DNA from: Adenophora triphylla var. japonica
Taxonomy: Eukaryota; Streptophyta; Magnoliopsida; Asterales; Campanulaceae
DNA length: 64,000 nucleotides
Assembly (NCBI GenBank): GCA_022495995.1
Contig: JAFEMH010002319.1
Location: forward strand, 62,001 to 126,000
Direction of reading: 5' to 3'
Shown: positions 41,627 through 52,625 of the stretch, one piece after another
Layout of the letters: every line of letters starts with the position of its first letter
How positions within the stretch are numbered: position 1 is the stretch's first letter
Position numbers and translations under genes: made by a program
The notes under the pieces: generated by a model
Seen by the model: only the letters and a program-made list of their open reading frames with translations
The model's database searches: none
Told to the model about the DNA's origin: nothing

Positions 41627-43759
41627 GAGAATTATTACTACCCATAACCCTTGTTTTAGTAGGATTAGGTGATATTATTATGCATGTGCGCCTCAAAGGC
41701 ATGCTCCTCGGCATATGACGCTTGGTCGGCCTGAGTTGATGAGTTGATGCCGAGTAAGATAGAGGTAAGGATAGGGAAGCTCATTTCCACACTTTGTTGA
41801 TAATCGAGGAGGAGCTCCTCGTCTTCAAATGAGTCCTAGGTCGGCCTTGCTGGGTGCCTTGCTCGGCATTAGAGAGTTGTGCCTCGCCGACATGTATAAT
41901 TGCTGTGCCTTGGTCATTATTCGCTCTTCTATGTATAGGTCGACATAGTGTGAATGACGAGTAAAGGTAGGTAAAGCCCACTCCCTATGCCGTATTTGAG
42001 ACTTGTATGGATTATATTTTGGGGCCAAATCCATTGGGCTCTACCCGGGCACGATCCACATTCGTACCTCGGTTTATACAATTCAGTGGCCCCCGACTTC
42101 CTAGCTCGGCTATAATGAGAGGAAGTGGTGCTCTACCTCGGCTTAAATGGATACAAACGTGTTTTCATGAATTACGAGACGTTTCAATATCCGCTGGTTA
42201 AATAGACAATGATGGGCGCTGTCCACGAGGTCTGACATTCATCTTGGGAACCCTCTAGAACATCTATTGCAAGGAAGAGACGGCGCTTTTACCCGATTTT
42301 TGACCCGTACCTGTTTTTAGATTTTGGTATAAAAACAAAAACACATTTCCTTTCTACTCTTTTATCGGCCTTTGCAGTTGAAAGAGAAACCATAAGCTTC
42401 AAATCGCCTGTTAGCTTTCATGGTCAGTTTGTGCTTGATCTGTTCGTGTGTTTCTTCAACAATCTTTTGATCTAAGGTATAAATCTTTTTTTCTTTCTAA
42501 TTTCTGCAGTTTTACTTCAAATTGTTGGGTTTTGGGCACTGCTCTTGGTGGGTTCTTCTAGAATCCGCCATTGTTGTACTTTCTTGAGGCTTTCTTGAGT
42601 TTGTTCTTGAGTGATTTCTTGTACCTTCCTCGTCTTTATAGATGACAAGAACATGGAGAAGTAACCCAAATTCCCTCTACTGATACCATACCCAAAATCA
42701 TAGAATTTATCAAATGATTGACGGGCTATGGATGATGTTGAGTTTGAATGAGATAGAGGATATTTTGACGAGGTACCAATCTTCTAGAACTGACGTACAT
42801 TACCCAAGAAGGTTTAGGATTGATCGACTTGATGTTCAGTCCCACAATGTTGTGTTGTTCCAAGGTTGGACTAAGATTCTTGACCATATCAACCTCTACT
42901 ACTTGAAGTCTGACCATTTGGAGCGTCCTCCATTGCTGGGTAAGGATCCCTCCTCAGTTTTAGTTTATAGGACGAGGAGGGATACTTTTCCTCATCCTCG
43001 TCCTTCACTTTTCCTTGGTCAAGTTTTGACCCTTATTGTTTTATTTGTGCAGCTATGACAGGAAGAGGAAGTGATGCTGCTCGTCCTACTGGTCCCTCGA
43101 CTTCAGGGAGGATCGTAGACGCTTTTGCCAAGGGAGCCCAATCTGGAGGCCGAGAAAGAGGCCAGGGTAGATCAGGCCGAGGTAGGACTTATACCCCTAG
43201 GCCCAAACCCATAACGGCAGGGGAACCCATGATAGAGGAACTCCATTCTAGGTATGGGGTATCGAGGGAAGAGTACCGACTTAGTTACTTCCCCGGTGTC
43301 CCACTCAAGAATGAGAAAGCCTTGGTTGACTTTTACTATAGTCTGAACTACGTCCATTTCTTTAATGAGCAGTTCCAATTGGGCCTCCGTCTTCCCTTGG
43401 ACCCCTTCACATGTGAATTCCTTGAGGATATACAAGCCATCCCGGCTATGCTAGGTGCCAACACCGTGAGGTTCCTCATCGACTTCATAGTTCTTTGCCG
43501 TAGCTTAGGTTTTGAACCTTGTCAGTCTGGCTTCCACCACTTCTTCACCGTCAGCTATAAGGAGGATACAAGGCTTGTGGTGATAAGGAGTGATCCAAAT
43601 CAACCCAAACTCATTTACCCCATGTCGAACAAGGTGTCTGGGTGTAATAACCATGTCATCAGAGTAGAGAGCTGACAAGGCTGGGAGTTTACTTCTCCCT
43701 CAGAGTACCCCTTGTGGTGATAAGGAGTGATCCAAATCAACCCAAACTCATTTACCCCA
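41627..43759 (+). mobile_element. Retroelement-type insert replacing MYB copy D exon 2
   Basis: About 2.1 kb unlike the MYB unit. It has GC-richer sequence (41690-42200), a TATA-like box (GGTATAAAAAC, near 42328), leader DNA, then a spliced gene fragment. The left joint falls in exon 2, and the right joint in the intron next to ATGTTTGCTAG, with about 500 bp of host DNA lost. No LTR pair or target duplication is visible. It is probably a fragment of a larger Gypsy-type element placed by double-strand break repair. Confidence 0.6.
42714..43675 (+). pseudogene. PF04195-like transposon gene fragment (two exons)
   Basis: Exon 1 is an open frame around 42714-42939 (VLFQGWTKILDHINLYYLKS). A 113-nt intron (42940-43052, GTAAGG ... 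TTTGTGCAG) joins it in phase to exon 2, which has ATG at 43055. Exon 2 starts with a G-, R- and S-rich stretch (GRERGQGRSGRGR). It continues with YYSLNYVHFFNEQFQLGLRL, FLEDIQAIPAMLGANTVRFL and GFEPCQSGFHHFFTV, the hallmark of the 'putative gypsy type transposon' family PF04195. A TGA at 43673-43675 ends it near the right joint, so the protein is cut. It resembles the family seen in the antisense gene at 33351-35114 but is not the same gene. Confidence 0.65.
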
Positions 43760-43762
43760 TGT
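43574..43762. repeat. Pair of perfect 52-bp direct repeats
   Basis: 43574-43625 and 43711-43762 are identical over 52 bp, beginning CTTGTGGTGATAAGG and ending TTTACCCCATGT. The second lies at the insert/MYB junction. Templated filler copied during end joining would explain it. Confidence 0.9.
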
Positions 43763-43786
43763 TTGCTAGTAATAAGTTTTGTTATA

Positions 43787-43847
<61 letters not shown>

Positions 43848-44490
43848 GTATGTATATATTACAATGTAGAAAAATAATTAAAATAGATTATCGAAAAAAA
43901 AATACATTTTTTATAGATGGGAGGAGCGTGAATTTGCATGCACATACATACTCGATATTTCCTAATTTCGTTCCATAAAATTAACAAGCCACTTACTCTA
44001 GAACATGAAAAGGACACCAATAAAAAGATGATCTTAGAAAAATATTAATTGCAATTTAAAAAAAATATGGCAATGAAGAGGCGTATAAAAATTTCAAAGA
44101 ACCAAGCATATGTTTACTACACCTGACCTTTTTAAGAAATACATTTACAGAATGCGACTTATATTTGAATCTAAGCAAAACTATTAATTTTTGTTGTCAT
44201 CCTCAAATTAATTCATTTACTTTGTTGAGATCCCTATATAATGTGCTAAGAAAAAAAGTTAATAGAAGATCTTATTAATTGCGCCGCCATTATAAAAAAA
44301 TCAGAAAAAATGTTTTATAGTTTGAATATTGAAGCATAAAGCATTAATTTTAGATGTCATGCTCCAATTTATAAACATACATTGTGAAGTTTACAACTAA
44401 AGAAATATTGAAAGTAATCAAAAATCTAAAATGGGAGTGAATAATTAGGAAAAAAAATATATTGTTTTCAAAGATTTATCATGAAAAGAA
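43760..44490 (-). other. MYB copy D intron remnant
   Basis: Contains an interrupted (AT)n tract (43784-43859), then common intron sequence with an internal deletion at about 44236 (GATCCCTA joins TATAATGTGC). It stops at GATTTATCATGAAAAGAAA, the bases that normally precede exon 1. Confidence 0.8.
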
Positions 44491-44757
44491 ACTGCATTAG
44501 GTGGAGGAAGTGGGTTTTCAAGTTGCTCGGGATTCTGGCATTCTGGTGGCGACGCTGAAGTAGTAACGGTGGTGGTGGTGATGGCGGTGTCATAAATGCT
44601 AGGGCGGCGGCGTTCAACTGGGACTGAGTTTTTGAGACGGCAATAATACTATTGTGCATGACTAGCTATCTGAGTAGGGGTTATGGTTAACACATAATAC
44701 CTAGATATGCTCCTCCAGTCACCCTTCCCATATTTCTTAACTCCCTCCAAGAACAAC
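44491..44757 (-). pseudogene. MYB copy E, 5' part of exon 2
   Basis: The acceptor is conserved; the exon starts at 44757 and encodes [20 protein letters not shown]. Arg of LTRTP has become Ile (LTITP). In SHAQK the Lys codon AAG has become TAG (44649-44651), a stop, and one codon is lost just after. The exon is cut at about 44491, where copy D intron is fused on. Together with the exon 1 frameshift, this copy is dead. Confidence 0.9.
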
Positions 44758-44875
44758 CTACAAGTATGATAAAGACAATTTAAATGTTACGATCTTCATA
44801 TATAGTCTAGGCAAATGTTTTATTTCATATCAAAAGTGGATGTTTGCTAGTAATAAGTTTTGTTATATATATATA

Positions 44876-46389
44876 ATAGTACTCAAATGCCCGTGCCATT
44901 GGCACGGGTCAGTACGGAAAGAGAGACAGTATTAAAAGAGAAAGACGTGGGAAAACTGAAATCGCATGCTAACTATATGACGTTTTAAATGTAATTTTAA
45001 AACGTTACAAATAACACCTATTGATATATCAAATACTGTAGAACAAATAGAACAGCTTTCCCGCAAAATAAAGTGTCAGTTTTAGATATAAAAAGGGTCA
45101 GGAGCGTTAATAAGTTCCAGTTATTTACAAAAATGCCACCGTGCCATTTATATAAAATAAACATATGTTTACAAAAATACCATCATGCATTTTTAAAAAA
45201 GTTATAATTGATTACAAAAATGTTACATCACATTTTTAAAAACTATTTTTTTTCAAATTAGTTAAAAAAACTGATTTTTCTAAAATTTTGACATATAATA
45301 ATGTTAATTGGATTGCCCCCCTCGTTCACTTGCTCCATCAGCCTCACAGTTAAAATTAAGGTAAAGTAAATAAATTCCCAGTTGTTGTTGCTAACCCATT
45401 ATTTATTCTACTATCCAGAATTAAGCCAAACCCGACTCGATACCAAATTACTTAGCTAAAATCAAATCTAACCATGCCAAAATTAGATGGATTCCAAAAA
45501 AAAAATCAAATCTAAGGAGAGAGAAAGGGGAGAGTCGGAGACGGACCAAAATTGGCTGAACAACGCCGGCAATAGAGGAGTTCTGTAACCCCCTTTGAAA
45601 CACTTTGGTAGTGTTCCTGAATCTAAATCCAAATAATGGAGGAGTTCTGTGTCTAGGCTTTGAGACGCTGAACAACGCCGGTATTCATGGAGACCAGTCG
45701 GAATTTTAGAGACGGTGGATAGAAAAGAATAGGACCGGAGATGAGAAATTGAGTGAGAGAGAGAGGAGAAGGGTATATCTGAGGGGGAAGGGATGGCCTG
45801 AGGGAGAGGGAAGGGATGGGTGAGCCAACAATGGTGGAGGAAGAAGCCTGGAAGGATTTGGGAACCGCAGCGGATTGCGGACGGATTGGGGACGCACTGC
45901 GGCCGGATCTTGACGGATTGCGGCCGAATTCTTCACGAACTGGCTCCTCCTCCTGCCGTCTCCGGATTTCAAGCTTCACGCCCAAAATTACTAAGGAGAC
46001 AGGTAAATAAATGTTTTTAAGAAAGTTTTGGGAGTAGTCAACCCCCAAAACCCAATGCACATTGTCTGACAACTATTATTAATGCACATATACAACTAAA
46101 ATTTAAAATAAAGAATATAATTTAAACTGAAAAATCAATAAATTTTCAAAATAGGCCAGTAATTATGAATTGGGATTTCAAGTAATTCCGTAAGAAAAAA
46201 AAAATGCAATTCAGATGTGAATCAACCACTCACTCATAGCTAGATAACGGGGGTTTCGTAATAATTGTCATGAGAGTGGGGAAAGAAAATAACCGTCAAT
46301 TAATCTCAACCATTGAATCAAATTTTCAGATTCAATCTCAGCCACTACTTATACCCAGGCTAAGAGGTGGTTATGATCAACCTGTATTG

Positions 46390-46392
<3 letters not shown>
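44876..46392 (-). mobile_element. Helitron-like insertion in MYB copy E intron
   Basis: It lies at the same intron (AT)n tract as the copy C Helitron. On the minus strand an 8-bp hairpin (CCCGTGCC / GGCACGGG, 44890-44908) is followed by CATTTGAGTA and CTAT, where CTAG/CTRR would be expected. The far end, near 46392 at the resumed (AT)n, lacks a clear TC start. About 1.5 kb with a GC-rich block (45500-46000) and no recognised protein. Helitron identity rests on the hairpin and site; the ends are mutated or misplaced. Confidence 0.55.
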
Positions 46393-46443
<51 letters not shown>

Positions 46444-47116
46444 TACAACGTAGAAAAATAATTAAAATAGATTATCCAAAAAAAAAAGAAAAAATACATT
46501 TTTTATAGATGGGAGGAGCGTGCATTTGCGTGCACATACATACTCGATATTTCCTAATTTCGTTCTATAAAATTAACAAGCCACTTACTCTAGAACGTGA
46601 AAAGGACACCAATAAAAAGATGATCTTAGAAAAATATTAATTGCAATTAAAAAAAAATATGGCAATGAAGAGGCATATAAAAATTTCAAAGAACCAGGCA
46701 TATGTTTACTACACCTGACCTTTTTAAGAAATACATTTATAGAATGCGAATTATATTTGAATCTAAGCAAAACTATTAATTTTTGTTGTCATCCTCAAAT
46801 TAATTCATTTACTTTGTTGAGATCCCTACAAAAGCAAACAATAAAATTGAATGAACCAAAATCGTAGATGGTATTTTTGAGAAATTATCAATGTGAAAGG
46901 TTTGTCTCTGGCCAAAAAATCTCATAGATAAAATAAAAAAATAAAAAAGAGAGTACCCCAAAGGAATTATTTCTTGTACTTTTGATTTTTTATGTTTAAT
47001 TTCTATCCTCATATATAATCTTGAAAATTGTATTCTTTCATTTCAAAAGTTGATGTTTACTTGCATTTCATATGAAAAAACAATATATCTGCTAAATTTC
47101 TAAAGAGACAAAAAAT

Positions 47117-47163
<47 letters not shown>

Positions 47164-47519
47164 TGTAGAGTTATTTAAATGAGTTTTCTTTTTTCCTTTT
47201 TATAAGTGTGTGTGCGCAAATTTCCTAATGTGGTTCCATAATATAACTAAGCCAACTAATCTATATAATGTGCTAAGAAAAACAGTTAATAGAAGATCTT
47301 ATTAATTGCGCCGCCATTATAAAAAAATCAGAAAAAATGTTTTATAGTTTAAATATTGAAGCATAAAGCAATAATTTTAGATGTCATGCTCAAATTTATA
47401 AACATACAATGTGAAGTTTACAACTAAATAAATATTGAAAGTAATCAAAAATCTAAAATGGGAGTGAATAATTAGGAAAAAATATATTGTTTTCAAAGAT
47501 TTATCATGAAAAGAAATAC
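46393..47519 (-). other. MYB copy E intron, donor half
   Basis: (AT)n at 46393-46442 and 47123-47160, otherwise homologous to 11410-12360 of copy B. No coding signal. Confidence 0.8.
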
Positions 47520-47925
47520 CTGTGTTCTTCTTCACTCCAGGGGACTCCCTTTCTATTAATCTGGCCATCCGTTTCCATTTGTTGATTTGAAGATGTTCCT
47601 TGTCCATTTTCGGCAGCTTTTAAGTCACCTTGATTTTTATCTTTATACTCGGGTGGATCAATGAGACTAGCTTCTATCATTTCTATATCATCTATCAGAG
47701 CTTGATAGTGGCTTTTGACATGCTCAATTGTTTTAAAAGGAACCCTATAGAAGCAAGATTCTCAAAGAAATTAGGACAAGAAGTATCTAATTCGGCTAAA
47801 GAATCCTCGAATATCTTATTCTCTTCAAAACTCCACACTATGTGATCTTCATGTAATTTCGGCGGTGAGGAATTAAAAATGGAATCATATCTATGTGCAC
47901 GTAGAAAACCTTCCCATTCTTCCAT
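47520..47925 (-). pseudogene. MYB copy E, exon 1 with frameshift
   Basis: ATG at 47923-47925; the donor CACAG/GTATTT is kept at 47520. A 2-nt insertion near 47744-47748 (ACCCTATAG versus ACCTTAG in copy B) shifts the frame after ENLAS. The shifted frame closes about 19 codons later, within the first MYB repeat. The remaining exon sequence still matches copy B closely, so the lesion is recent. Confidence 0.9.
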
Positions 47926-48531
47926 TCTTGTTTGTTCTTGAATGGAAGACCGAGACTTCTTAACACCCTTTGATTTTGTTGTTTTAATTGCGAGTTATTT
48001 ATATATGATAATTTCTAAACGTTGCCATACATTTTGTTTTTAAAAATAGTATCTAGACAAGATTTAATTTTGGATTTGAAATTTTATTGAAAGACATTTA
48101 TTTGAAAGGGATAAGATTAACTAACTTGGAAAATTATTAATGATATGAAAATTAAACATTTCTAAATACAAAATTTGGACAATCAATCTCTACGGTCACT
48201 ATTCGTTTATGTCCAAATTATGATTAATTCCTCAAGTTATCTTGAATTCATTTCTATGATCATGTTAAATTTCTATTTTCCAACACTTCCCTTATTTTAA
48301 CTATTTTCCTATTTTTCTTCCATTCTCATAATAAATGTTGAGATTTTTTGTTCGTTCTAAAATAAATGGCACATTTCTAAATATGTAAATAGAATATGTG
48401 CAATGTATCCTTACACAAATAAAAAATATACTGTATTTTTTTTAAATAGATAAATCAACTGCTACACTTATTATTGTGTAACTGTGAAAATATAACTTTA
48501 AACAAATTGCCAAAATATGTTTCACGTTTCT
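47926..48531 (-). promoter_or_regulatory. Promoter region of MYB copy E with TATA box
   Basis: TATATAAATA at 47996-48005 (minus) and upstream DNA matching copies A and B. The match stops at TTTCACGTTTCT, where Copia-3 begins. The distal upstream part should lie beyond the window. Confidence 0.75.
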
Positions 48532-49805
48532 TGTTAGTCAAATATATGTTTAAGTTTAGAATTGCTTAATCCCAATCACATCAAGCATTAATGTGGACCC
48601 CTAATTTTAATTAGACTAAATAGAATTTTTCTATGTATGATAGGTCCCCTTAGTGCTAGTGCCAGTGTTTTAAATCATGTAATTTTCTCAAGACTTTGAA
48701 GACTTGAAGACCTGAAGATTTGCCCCTTTGATTTATCTGTGAGTTACTTGGTATAGTTGCCTAACCGATTGATCACTCAATCGGTGTGCTCGCCAACCTA
48801 CAGCAGTTGTACCTAGCTGATGTAACCTTAACAGGTTATGTCACCTCTTGCCGGTTAAGGCTTTCTCAACAAGCTTCCATCAGCTAAGCCTAACCGAAGC
48901 ATTTATTGCTTCCAACCACCCAACAATCTACTTTAGCTAAAGTTGGTAAAGCAAGCATGCTGAATGGACGCTGAAGTGACATTCCTGCGGCTGTCAGAAG
49001 CTCAAAATGGATTGTCAAAATGACCAGTACTCACATCCATTCAAATTCTCAAGGAAAATCTTCTCTCTCCTATCTCAGTCATTAAATGCAAAGATCCTCC
49101 AATTCAAAGGCATGTCTGATCAAGTCATCATTGTAACCTCTTCAAAGACAACGACTCCTTCATTTGAAGTTCACTATAAATAGCTTCCCTGGAGCATTGG
49201 AGAAGGTTGGTGTATTTATGATTCTTGAGAGTGAGCTGCTCTGAACTACCAACCTGCAAATCCCCTAGTTCAAAGCATTAAAAGCAAGTCCCCTCCTTCA
49301 CTAGACATCTCTGTAGAACTTAAACACTGAGCACCTCAATCAATACTGGAGTGTTCCCTTATTAGATTACTCATGGAACATATTGATAAGAACCATTAAT
49401 AGCAGTGAACTTTCACAAATCCAAGTTCTGACCAAACTTGGTAGAGGACGTAGCAGTTATTTAACACTGTGAACCTCTTCAAACAACGTGTCATTATTCT
49501 GTAAGTTTGTTTATTTATTGTGTAGTTGTAACTGGTTGACATTCTCTCAACCGGTCACAACCTATTGATTATACCTACTGCACAACTTGTTTGTCCTACT
49601 TGGAAATGAAATTTGGCCAGGTTGCATGAGATTTTAACTTTGGTTTGATTTGTTCTTCTAACCGACCTTCTGCTGCCTAAAACTGTTATAACCGGTTAAC
49701 AAGTTCAACTTAATATTATCAATGATAAAATGAGTTTTTAGTAAAAAGTTTTTACCAGGCTATTCACCCCCCTCTAGCCTGATTCCTACCATTTGGGACC
49801 TAACA
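48532..49805 (+). repeat. Copia-3 5' LTR
   Basis: TGTTAGTCAA to GACCTAACA, 1,274 bp, with 6-bp terminal inverted repeat TGTTAG/CTAACA. A TATA box (TATAAATA) is at 49175-49182. About eight CCGGTTA / TAACCGA motifs, clustered in the first 400 and last 300 bp. Confidence 0.92.
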
Positions 49806-49807
49806 AT

Positions 49808-49823
49808 TGGTATTAGAGCAGGC
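49808..49823 (+). other. Copia-3 primer binding site
   Basis: TGGTATTAGAGCAGGC begins 3 nt after the LTR. One base differs from the usual TGGTATCAGAGC initiator-methionine tRNA complement. Confidence 0.88.
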
Positions 49824-49876
49824 AATTTTCGAAAATCATTTTTCCAAGCTTAACCGCTTAAATTGCCAATTCCAAA

Positions 49877-51739
49877 ATGGCAGGAAAAATCATGCAAACA
49901 TATAACTTGGCAACTGTTCCCATGTTGAACGAAAACGAATTTCCAGTATGGAAAAACAGAATCATGCGGTACTTGGACTCAATAGATGATAGGTTAACCA
50001 CTGTAGTCAGAGATGGTCGAATGACACCCTTAAAAATCAATCTTGCAACTAGAGCACCCAAAACTCCTCTCATGGATCTTGCAAATAGAGCGTCTGAACA
50101 AGATTTTGAGGTTTATGAAACTTATGTGCCAAAACCACATGAAAAGTGGACTGAGGATGACAAACTTTGTGATTCCTTGGACAGAAAAGCTTTGCACATC
50201 ATAACCTCCGGACTTGATGACAGACTATACAAACAAGTACAATGCTATGAGACTGCTCAACAAGTGTGGCAGAGTCTACTCAGATATTTTAAAGGAGATC
50301 AAGTGGCCAAGGACAACAGACTCTACAAAAGTGTAGCTGAGTATGAGTCCTTCAAGAAGAATTCAAATGAGACGTTAAAGGAAACGTACGACCGTTTCTG
50401 CGAGGTGAGTAATTCTTGTGCATCTTTAGGAAGAGTCTACACTATGAAAGACCTAAACATGAGATTCCTCAATTCTCTTGGAGACTTGTGGCATGTAAAG
50501 GTTGCTATTTTGAAAGAATGTCGTGATTTGAACGTTACTCATATCCAGAACATTGTGTCTACTTTGTTTTTATATGAGGAAGAGCTCAACCGGCTGAGTG
50601 GAGTTCAAAAACAATTTAAAAATCTATCTCTGCCAGCTCAGACTGAGATCTTCCCTGGTTCTTCTATGCTTACCAGCCAACCTACTACCAATGACTCCCC
50701 CTCAATCTCTCAGCCTCAACCAACTCAAACCAATACTCCATCTAGTGTGATTTTTGAGGAAGAAGATGAATTTGCTGCATTTGCCAGAAACTATAGAAAG
50801 TTCAAAGACTTTAAGAAAGCCCAACAAACTGACAGCAAATCCTTCCAACCCAAATCCTCATCATTCCAAAGATCTGGAAACTTTCAAAAGAAAGGCCAAA
50901 CCTCAACCTCAACCGACGGAAAAAATGCCCAAGGTGAGCTTGTGTGTTACAACTGTAGAAAACCTGACCATTTTGCCTCCAAATGCCCTCAACCGAAATA
51001 TGAATTTTTTAGGAAGAAACCATTCAAGAAATTCCCTAGATCTAAATCTAAGAGCTTAGTTGCCAAAGATGGAACTGAAAAAGCTATGCCTGTTTGGTTC
51101 GAGACTGATTCTGAGAATGAGGATGCTGACATAGATGAAGAAGCTGATGTCAGTTTTGTTGCTATTGATGGAACTGATTATAAACCCATCTCCTTGCAGT
51201 CACCTATCTACAGACACCCCAACTCCAATGAACACTCATCTTATAATGACCAGACCCCACCTAGGAGATCTCCCATGACCTACTTTGACGAACCCATTCC
51301 TATTTCCAAGTCAGATGAAGGTAACCCGTATAACATCAAAATTCAGAACATAGGTGGATCTCTTTACGGTCAGAGTAAAACCATGCCCACTCTCAGACCG
51401 CTGATGCAACCAACTCAACAGACCTATCAAGCTCAAGCCTTACCGATCATCTCTCATCAAGCGACGCTTGAAACCCGACTGATTCACTTCTTAAAGCCTC
51501 TAACCGAGCCGAGCCCTCAACCGATATCATCACTACCAAATTTTTATCCCAATTTTGAACCATCACCCTCTCCCTCTCAGCCTACCGTTGACCCTATGCC
51601 AAATATGTCAAAGTCTGAAATGGCAGAAGTGATGAATGAGCTCTTCTCAGATTTTGAAAAATTAAATGAAGCTCACAAAATTATGGCTGGTAATTTTAAA
51701 AGATTTCAACCGAAAATGATTCTCCGAAAGTCGAAATAA
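49877..51739 (+). pseudogene. Copia-3 gag (620 codons open, then broken)
   Basis: The start is ATG at 49877 (MAGKIMQTYNLATVPMLNEN). UBN2-type gag covers about residues 10-245 (YLDSIDDRLTTVVRDG, ITSGLDDRLYKQVQ, KETYDRFCEVSNSCASLG). A coil-like and Q-, P- and S-rich segment leads to the first knuckle CYNCRKPDHFASKC (about 50946). An acidic stretch and a long S- and P-rich tail follow. The frame closes with TAA at 51737-51739 inside what looks like a continuing coiled coil, which reads on in broken form. The N-terminal 600 residues look healthy; this gag may still be translated. Confidence 0.85.
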
Positions 51740-52625
51740 ATTTTTGAAAGAAAGTAAGCTAGAGTCGATCGGTTGAAGAAAGATAATCAAGAACTCACCG
51801 AGAGACTAAATATATCCGTTTGTCAAATTGCCTGATCTTGTGTCAAGAAATAATTCTCTTTCAAAAACCATTGACACATTTTCAAAATCCCGAGCTGCTA
51901 TGGAGACTATCATACAAGATCAGATATCTCCTAACCGAGATGTAACAACTGGAATAAGCTTTACCTCCAGCAGTAAGGAAAAAGACAGCTATGACAAACC
52001 GGTTACCAAGTCTGTCACTGAGAACTTGATGGGAAAATTTGATGATGCTCAATCAAAATTGATTAAGAGAGAGTTAACTAGACCATTCAGTGCTGTTCCA
52101 CATACATATCCCAAAATTCAGGAACAAATGAAGGCCAAGATTGACAAGAACAAATCCCAATGGACCGAGGTAGCTGATCCTGAGTTAGGACAATATGTCC
52201 CACTTAGTGATGGAGACAACAAAGGTGGAATTAAAATTGTTGATCAGGTTGCAGGTCAGGAAACCGCTACCGGTAAGGCAGTCCCAACCAGTAAAGGAGT
52301 AACCGGTAAGACAAATGTCACCAGTCATCAAACCGGTAAGGACTCCCCAACCGATAAAGGCTTTCCTAAATCTAAGCAATCGGCTAACAAAGGTAATTCC
52401 ATCACCTTCATCCCCAAAGGATCTGTTTTTGCTCAATCAGTGAACTCCTCTGAAGCTTTAGCTAAATTGAACATCAGCTCATCTAAACCCTCTCAGCCAT
52501 CTTCAATTAAATGTACAAATTGTGGTTTTATTGGTCACAAGGCTTATGAATGCCTCTTGAAGCACCTATCTGGACCCACTGAGTCTAAAAGCTCAGGTGG
52601 TGGCCAGGTATGGCTGCCAAAGAGG
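51740..52625 (+). pseudogene. Copia-3 gag C-terminal linker and second knuckle
   Basis: After a short broken stretch, an open frame (about 51828-52631) reads as a K-, T- and S-rich linker with repeated GKxxPTxKGxTGK-like phrases whose codons are AACCGGTAAG (52258-52370). The second knuckle CTNCGFIGHKAYEC is at about 52513. The repeated phrases owe their form to the AACCGGT motif in the DNA. The frame shifts just before the protease. Confidence 0.75.

Noticed and set aside
41627..43759. Complete LTR retrotransposon
   Set aside because: No LTR pair, PBS, polypurine tract or target duplication. Host DNA is deleted at the joints.
45653..46072. Several overlapping frames in the copy E Helitron-like insert
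   Set aside because: Open on both strands because of GC-rich composition. No family resemblance could be argued.
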